Part shown: positions 16,110 to 19,698 of the stretch, piece after piece | Numbering within the stretch: the stretch's first letter is position 1 | Layout: every line of letters starts with the position of its first letter | DNA from: Pseudomonadota bacterium | Lineage (GTDB): Bacteria; Pseudomonadota; Gammaproteobacteria; Halothiobacillales; Halothiobacillaceae | Reading direction: 5' to 3' | Length of the DNA stretch: 19,698 bases | Assembly: GCA_021795795.1 (NCBI GenBank) | Contig: JAJYPA010000099.1 | Location: 1-19,698 of the forward strand | Made by a program: the position numbers and the translations under genes | Notes under the pieces: generated by a model | Database searches by the model: none | Told to the model about the DNA's origin: nothing | The model's input: the letters and a program-made list of their open reading frames with translations, nothing else

Positions 16110-16400
16110 TCAGGTACGAGGCAAATCATCTTGTAATGGCCACTGAGCAGCCATGTAACGCTTCTGAGTCGGTGTCAGCCCTTTAATCAGACGCTCAAGC
16201 TTGCTTGCAACTGAACGGTTCTCGCAGGGTTTGGCGGCAATCATCCGGGATGGGCGATTCAGTCGAGTGAACATGGCCCCCCTGCCGTTACTATGCTTGT
16301 TGAACCGTTCAGAGAGGTCTGGAGTAATGCCTGTGTAAAGCTTGCCATTGGCACATTCCAGTAGGTAAACAAACCATACTTTATTCGGTGCGTTCACCAC
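16110..16400 (-). CDS. GIY-YIG family small nuclease-like protein
   Basis: This 96-residue protein resembles the YhbQ/UPF0213 group. VWFVYLLECANGKLYTGIT is the GIY-YIG core (here VYL...LYTG), followed by DLSERFNKHSNGRGAMFTRL with the conserved Arg and the usual basic helix, and a Glu (KLERLIKGL) that may bind metal. The start is GTG, supported by GAGGTGA just before it, and the gene overlaps the end of the integrase-like gene by 20 bases, indicating translational coupling. These proteins are thought to act on DNA, but a cellular role is rarely known. Its placement beside recombinase genes could mean an accessory role in mobility, or simple cargo. Confidence 0.85.
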   Translation of the reverse strand: MVNAPNKVWFVYLLECANGKLYTGITPDLSERFNKHSNGRGAMFTRLNRPSRMIAAKPCENRSVASKLERLIKGLTPTQKRYMAAQWPLQDDLPRT

Positions 16401-17709
16401 GAATCACCTCATTTCGAGCTTCAACAATTTCCGATGGAACGGTACTTTGCAAATCCCATTGGAAGCTTCCCTCTACATAGGCCACGGTTGGCATCGAAAC
16501 TCCAAGAATGCGACTAATATATCCACGGTCAGTGATTCCAGAGCGCAGGATGTTTGCAATGGCTGCCAGCCGCAACGGCTTTAGTGGAACACCGACCAGC
16601 CTTTCTGTTTTGCTTTTTAGAGTGCTATAGGAATTGCTGAGCAATGGCTCATCTTTGCCCACGAAATCATGTTCCATGAACTCGGGCCATAGTTGGCATA
16701 AAAATTTTTCTGTCAGGTTATCCAGCGGTGTCCATTGCTCGGCAAAATTTGCTTGTAATTTGCCTGACTGGCGACGGAAGTCGCTGCAACGAAGCTTGGA
16801 GCTTCTTGCGATTGTCTGTGCGTATAACGCAAGAAACAGAGCCGCGACTACCACCTGCAAGCTCTGATGGCGAATGACCTTCAAAAGGACATTCCGGACA
16901 AGCTCCGGTTCGAGTATCGCTTCCACGGGAGGCTTTCTTTTAACCTTTGGCCGGATGAATTTTTGCGTCAAGCGAAAGTGCCCACGGACAAACGCAAGAA
17001 ATGTGAAGGCATTTTTACCTGCGCTGCGATTGACGGTATCTACATAGTCGTCAAGGTTATGTTGGGACACTTCCGGCCAGAACTGAAGCCCCCTTTCCAT
17101 AAGAAACTCACAAAACCTTCTTGCGTCGCCGATGCGGTGTTTGACCGTAGCAGGAGAATATTCATGTCCTCGCTGATGCTTTAACTCCAACCTTCTTTGG
17201 CTTGCATCAGTGAACATTTGAAGGGCGCGTTCGAAATCCTCGGAAAGCACGATTTTGTCGATTTGCTTTTGCTTCTTTGTTTTCACTAGCAAGGTAACCC
17301 GACCTCGGTCAATTTCAGATAAATAGGATTCCAATCCTGGCCGTAATGCTGATTGCACAGGGAGCGCTCCGAAGAATCGCTTGATTGCCTTATGCCCGTG
17401 CTTTTCCAGCAGAGGTCGCCAGACATCTTCACCTGATTTGTAATTTGAAGTTGCTTCTATAACGTCTAAGGCAAGAGATACTCTGCGCTGATGAGCTGGG
17501 CCTGACGTCGCGTCTCGCTGACGATAAGATGGAATAGTTGAAAGGACATCTATTGCAAAAGGGTGCGATAGGTTCTGCCAGCAAAGCTCTGGGAGGTCGC
17601 ATGCGACATGGTCTCCCAGAGTAAAGCAGTTGTGACGTAGGACGTCACTCATTGGCTGGCTTAGAAGATGGCCGCCACAGACATTACATTTGCGAGAGTA
17701 CAGTTTCAT
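16381..17709 (-). CDS. gmtZ: Degenerate tyrosine-integrase-like protein (GmtZ-like)
   Basis: This is a 442-residue protein from the ATG giving MKLYSRKCNVCGGHLL; a TTG six codons earlier is an alternative start. The N-terminus has Cys8-x2-Cys11 and later Cys28 and Cys38, suggesting a zinc-binding knuckle. Residues ~160-430 follow the tyrosine-recombinase layout: a SAM-like DNA-binding part (SPATVKHRIGDARRFCEFLM), then IARSSKLRCSDF at the box I position, then PLRLAAIANILRSG...ISRILGVSM at the box II position. The box arginines appear kept, but the H-x-x-R-H histidine and the LGH histidine are replaced (Lys/Pro and Val), so it is probably non-catalytic. Third place after a catalytic recombinase and a small protein matches the Gamma-Mobile-Trio order Y-X-Z; the name is inferred from this layout. 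Confidence 0.6.
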   Translation of the reverse strand: MKLYSRKCNVCGGHLLSQPMSDVLRHNCFTLGDHVACDLPELCWQNLSHPFAIDVLSTIPSYRQRDATSGPAHQRRVSLALDVIEATSNYKSGEDVWRPLLEKHGHKAIKRFFGALPVQSALRPGLESYLSEIDRGRVTLLVKTKKQKQIDKIVLSEDFERALQMFTDASQRRLELKHQRGHEYSPATVKHRIGDARRFCEFLMERGLQFWPEVSQHNLDDYVDTVNRSAGKNAFTFLAFVRGHFRLTQKFIRPKVKRKPPVEAILEPELVRNVLLKVIRHQSLQVVVAALFLALYAQTIARSSKLRCSDFRRQSGKLQANFAEQWTPLDNLTEKFLCQLWPEFMEHDFVGKDEPLLSNSYSTLKSKTERLVGVPLKPLRLAAIANILRSGITDRGYISRILGVSMPTVAYVEGSFQWDLQSTVPSEIVEARNEVIRGERTE

Positions 17710-17733
17710 CGCTGTTCGTCCAGACAAACGCTG

Positions 17734-18207
17734 TTATTCCCTAATAAATGGAAAAATTGAACCTGTTGGCCCAGTATCAGTAGAAGTCGTCGCGGATCTT
17801 TTAGCGGACTTGCTCGAACTGGTAGCCTTTACTTCAGTTGAGGCTTTAGATCCATTTGTTACCTTTTCCGGTGCTGCTGCATTAGACTGGCCAGCCGATT
17901 TGGAAGGGGTATTGCGATTCATCACGATTGCATGGCGAGGCAATACCACTAATGGGTCAATTTCTTCCCCAGCATCAAGCTCAACCGTGATCTCATAAAA
18001 TTCATTTGGCAGGCATTGAAGTACATTGCAGGCGACATTGATAAACCGGAGGTCTAGAGCCGGCCCTTCGTCTTTCAGGTAGCGCGAAGCATGCGAACTG
18101 GACATGGAATAGCCTGCTGCAGTCATTCTTCGACCGAATTCGCTTGCACTGTTTATTTGCCGTTGGCGAATGAGAATCGCCAGTCGGTTACTGATCGTGA
18201 TTTTCAT
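17734..18207 (-). CDS. gmtX: Small HTH protein between two integrase-like genes (GmtX-like)
   Basis: The ATG giving MKITISNRLAILIRQRQ is preceded by AAGGA at good spacing, for a 157-residue product. Residues ~1-75 look like a phage-repressor-type helix-turn-helix: LAILIRQRQINSASEFGRRM then SMSSSHASRYLKDEGPALDL. The C-terminal third is low-complexity, rich in Ser, Thr, Ala and Lys (SKASTEVKATSSSKSAKRSA), and probably disordered. It overlaps the recombinase gene by 20 bases and ends 24 bases before the integrase-like ATG. A role as DNA-binding accessory or autoregulator of the trio fits. Homology to GmtX itself is assumed from gene order, not from a recognised motif. Confidence 0.55.
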   Translation of the reverse strand: MKITISNRLAILIRQRQINSASEFGRRMTAAGYSMSSSHASRYLKDEGPALDLRFINVACNVLQCLPNEFYEITVELDAGEEIDPLVVLPRHAIVMNRNTPSKSAGQSNAAAPEKVTNGSKASTEVKATSSSKSAKRSATTSTDTGPTGSIFPFIRE

Positions 18208-19357
18208 CAATAAGTCCTTCTGTCATGGTGTCAATGGCGTTTGTGAATTTCTCGATGCCTTGTTGCACTTGATTGCCAACCTCTTCAGGATTCTGGTGGT
18301 AATATGTGCCCAGTGTCGTACTGAGGTGCTCGTGCCCTAGCTGCTTTTGTAAGGCTTCCGGCCCAATTATATTGGCCATCTGTGTAGCATAAGTATGACG
18401 CAACAGATGCGGTGTAACCCGAATGATGATGCCGGCATTGGAGGTTATATTTTGCAGCATCCGCCTTACTTGTTCGGTACAGATTTCGCCGCCACGCTCT
18501 GAAAGGAAAAGACGGTTTGGATCATCGGTTTTCTTGCTGAGAAAGCCAGGCCGAACTTCATCCAGATACCAATCCATCAGCGGTTTGATTAAGGGGTTAT
18601 AAAGCCTTATCACACGGGTTTTCCGACCTTTACCCACTACCGTGAGCAATGCATATTTTCCAAAGTTTGGATATTTCAGGTCCGACTGGAAACTATTTAC
18701 ATTCAAATTCACAAGTTCATCTACTCTGACGCCGGTTAATAGGGCAACCATAGACATTGTTTTATCCCGGCGCAAGGTGTTGTAAGACTTGCTCCCGGAA
18801 AGGTTAGCTTGGCGGATTTCGACGTCGAATTGTTCAATCAGCTTCTGGCACTCTACTGCAGAAAGCGGCTTGATGATTTTCTTGCGCTGATGACGCTTCC
18901 GCTTAATTGGGATAGCGTTTTCGTTGGTGACAAATCGCTGAGGCTGCACGCTGAATTTTCGATGAATTTCATTGGTCAGGCCGCGAGAGTCCAGAATATA
19001 GTTCTGAAAGGAGCGTAGATAGGTTAGGTAGGTTGCTTGCCGCCCTAGTCCAATATCAGCTTCCTTGACCTTGTGTGTGAGAAACTCGGATAAATCATCC
19101 TCTCGCCATTCCCATGGCGGTAGGCCAACAAATTTTTGAAAGCTTCGAACAGCGCCCAGAGCTAATTTGACGGTTTTTTTCCCATTTGCACGAGTACCAA
19201 TCAAGTGTTTTTCGAATAGGGAGAGCAGCACATCGGCGTGCTCCAGTTCAGCTTGTGTCAGTTCACGAGCGCGGGGGCCAATAGCCCCGCCCTTGCCTGG
19301 GAATACTTGATTCCCTGACATATTAGGATTGCTCAGATTGACAATATTAGCCTTCAT
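18188..19357 (-). CDS. gmtY: Tyrosine recombinase, catalytic member of the trio (GmtY-like)
   Basis: This is a 389-residue site-specific recombinase with the full active-site set. Arg211 lies in LLTGVRVDELVNL, Lys243 in VGKGRKTRVI, His317/Arg320/His321 in TPHLLRHTYATQM, His342 in LGHEHLS, and Tyr352 or Tyr353 in TLGTYYH. The N-terminal SAM-like domain (about 40-140) contains the usual core-binding helices. I chose the ATG giving MKANIVNLSNP; neither it nor the next in-frame ATG (19321) has a clear ribosome site, and a TTG at 19393 is less likely. It leads the mobility operon and should excise and integrate the island. A generic phage-type integrase is the alternative; the trio arrangement favours GmtY. 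Confidence 0.85.
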   Translation of the reverse strand: MKANIVNLSNPNMSGNQVFPGKGGAIGPRARELTQAELEHADVLLSLFEKHLIGTRANGKKTVKLALGAVRSFQKFVGLPPWEWREDDLSEFLTHKVKEADIGLGRQATYLTYLRSFQNYILDSRGLTNEIHRKFSVQPQRFVTNENAIPIKRKRHQRKKIIKPLSAVECQKLIEQFDVEIRQANLSGSKSYNTLRRDKTMSMVALLTGVRVDELVNLNVNSFQSDLKYPNFGKYALLTVVGKGRKTRVIRLYNPLIKPLMDWYLDEVRPGFLSKKTDDPNRLFLSERGGEICTEQVRRMLQNITSNAGIIIRVTPHLLRHTYATQMANIIGPEALQKQLGHEHLSTTLGTYYHQNPEEVGNQVQQGIEKFTNAIDTMTEGLIDENHDQ

Positions 19358-19364
19358 GCGATGT

Positions 19365-19393
19365 ATTATTGCATAATGCGCAACATTTAGCAA
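19365..19393 (-). promoter_or_regulatory. Candidate promoter of the recombinase operon, bracketed by an inverted repeat
   Basis: On the minus strand a -35-like TTGCTA (19393-19388) is followed after exactly 17 bases by a -10-like AATAAT (19370-19365). An 8-bp inverted repeat, TTGCATAA (19369-19376) and TTATGCAA (19396-19403), brackets the region and could be an operator for the HTH protein or the recombinase. If used, transcription would begin almost at the ATG at 19357, giving a leaderless message, or a ~30-base leader for the ATG at 19321. Confidence 0.4.
19369..19383 (+). repeat. Dyad TTGC-N7-GCAA, copy 1 (candidate recombinase site)
   Basis: TTGCATAATGCGCAA is an imperfect palindrome directly upstream of the recombinase ATG. 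It matches copy 2 at 19532 in 12 of 15 positions. Arms of 4-5 bases around a 5-7 base spacer are short for a tyrosine-recombinase core, but surrounding A/T bases extend the similarity. Confidence 0.4.
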
Positions 19394-19531
19394 GTTTATG
19401 CAAAATTAAGGGGCGTAAATGTAGCTTAAATACGACAGCCCTTAGCTGGCGGGCTTTCCTTTGATTTGCAACGAATCCCCGACAAATTGAAATAGTGGGG
19501 CTGGAGAAAATATCCGATAAATGGATAATAA

Positions 19532-19546
19532 TTGCGAAATACGCAA
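19532..19546 (+). repeat. Dyad TTGCG-AAATA-CGCAA, copy 2 (candidate attachment site)
   Basis: TTGCGAAATACGCAA has perfect 5-bp arms, and 12 of 15 bases equal copy 1. It lies between the recombinase operon and the terminator of the flanking gene, which is where an island attachment site would be expected. Apart from these dyads, 19404-19570 contains no gene that I can support. Confidence 0.4.
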
Positions 19547-19570
19547 AATAATAGGTGGTATATGTTGGAA

Positions 19571-19595
19571 TAAAAAAACCCCGCCAGGCGGGGTT
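19571..19595 (-). terminator. Strong intrinsic terminator on the minus strand
   Basis: Read on the minus strand, AACCCCG-CCTGG-CGGGGTT forms a 7-bp, GC-rich stem with a 5-base loop, directly followed by a run of seven T. It lies 16 bases past the stop of the gene entering from the right edge and is placed to end that gene's transcript before the island. Confidence 0.88.
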
Positions 19596-19611
19596 AGGTT
19601 GAGATAAGGCA

Positions 19612-19698
19612 CTAGGACAAAATATGAATCGTTGTCACTTTCGTGTCTTTTTTTCGAAACGGCTCCAATTCAGAAGCCTCGACATTCAAAGCCCTGAC
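19612..19698 (-). CDS. 3' end of a gene entering from the right edge (partial)
   Basis: A minus-strand frame is open from the right edge for 28 codons and ends at TAG. The residues end FRKKDTKVTTIHILS. The terminator just downstream supports it as a real gene end. The family is not recognised. It is probably a host gene flanking the island, which would place the insertion between its terminator and the recombinase operon. Confidence 0.5.
   Translation of the reverse strand, partial: VRALNVEASELEPFRKKDTKVTTIHILS

Noticed and set aside
19436..19465. AGCCC...GGGCT hairpin followed by a T-rich stretch, as a + strand terminator
   Set aside because: Only a 5-bp stem with a 9-base loop and an interrupted T-run, and no + strand gene reads into it.
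1..19698. CRISPR array, tRNA or rRNA
   Set aside because: No regularly spaced repeats and no cloverleaf or rRNA-like sequence were noticed on either strand when reading by eye.

Overview
The window is a defence-rich mobile island from a proteobacterium. A gamma- (or beta-) proteobacterium is most likely. The reasons are the mid-range base composition, consistent Shine-Dalgarno starts, the IS21 element, and a recombinase trio that resembles the Gamma-Mobile-Trio (GMT) of Gammaproteobacteria. No rRNA, tRNA or CRISPR array was seen, so the host cannot be named.

Layout, left to right. (1) The 3' end of an unrecognised + strand gene (2-121). (2) A minus-strand pair, TIR-domain protein then caspase-like protease (1760-331). 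This pairing matches the published TIR-caspase 'type IV Thoeris' anti-phage system, in which the TIR enzyme makes a cyclic ADP-ribose signal that switches on the protease. (3) A divergent + strand operon (1931-11283) of overlapping genes: serine recombinase, hsdM, hsdS, a DUF4268/PD-(D/E)XK-like protein, a truncated PIN-domain gene, a four-helix membrane protein, hsdR and a HipA-like kinase. It is a type I restriction-modification locus with unusual passengers. (4) A convergent minus-strand gene of about 490 codons (15582-11411), probably a HEPN-type abortive-infection protein. It is broken twice: by a frameshift in a 13-base homopolymer, and by a complete IS21-family element (11660-14353, 6-bp target duplication CCTGAT) that lands between the Arg and His of a HEPN Rx4H motif. 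(5) A minus-strand mobility operon reading inward from the right end: a GmtY-like tyrosine recombinase, a small HTH protein (GmtX-like) and a degenerate integrase-like protein (GmtZ-like), followed by a GIY-YIG nuclease and a polynucleotide-kinase-like P-loop protein. (6) A right flank with dyad repeats, a strong minus-strand terminator and the last 28 codons of a gene entering from outside, probably host sequence.

Working model: the recombinase trio at the right end mobilises the island, and its cargo is layered phage defence: DNA restriction by HsdRMS, NAD-derived signalling to a suicide protease, and a HEPN RNase that is now dead or switched off. The IS21 insertion is recent, since its ends and target duplication are intact and the interrupted reading frame rejoins exactly. 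The left end of the island is not recognisable here and probably lies outside the window.
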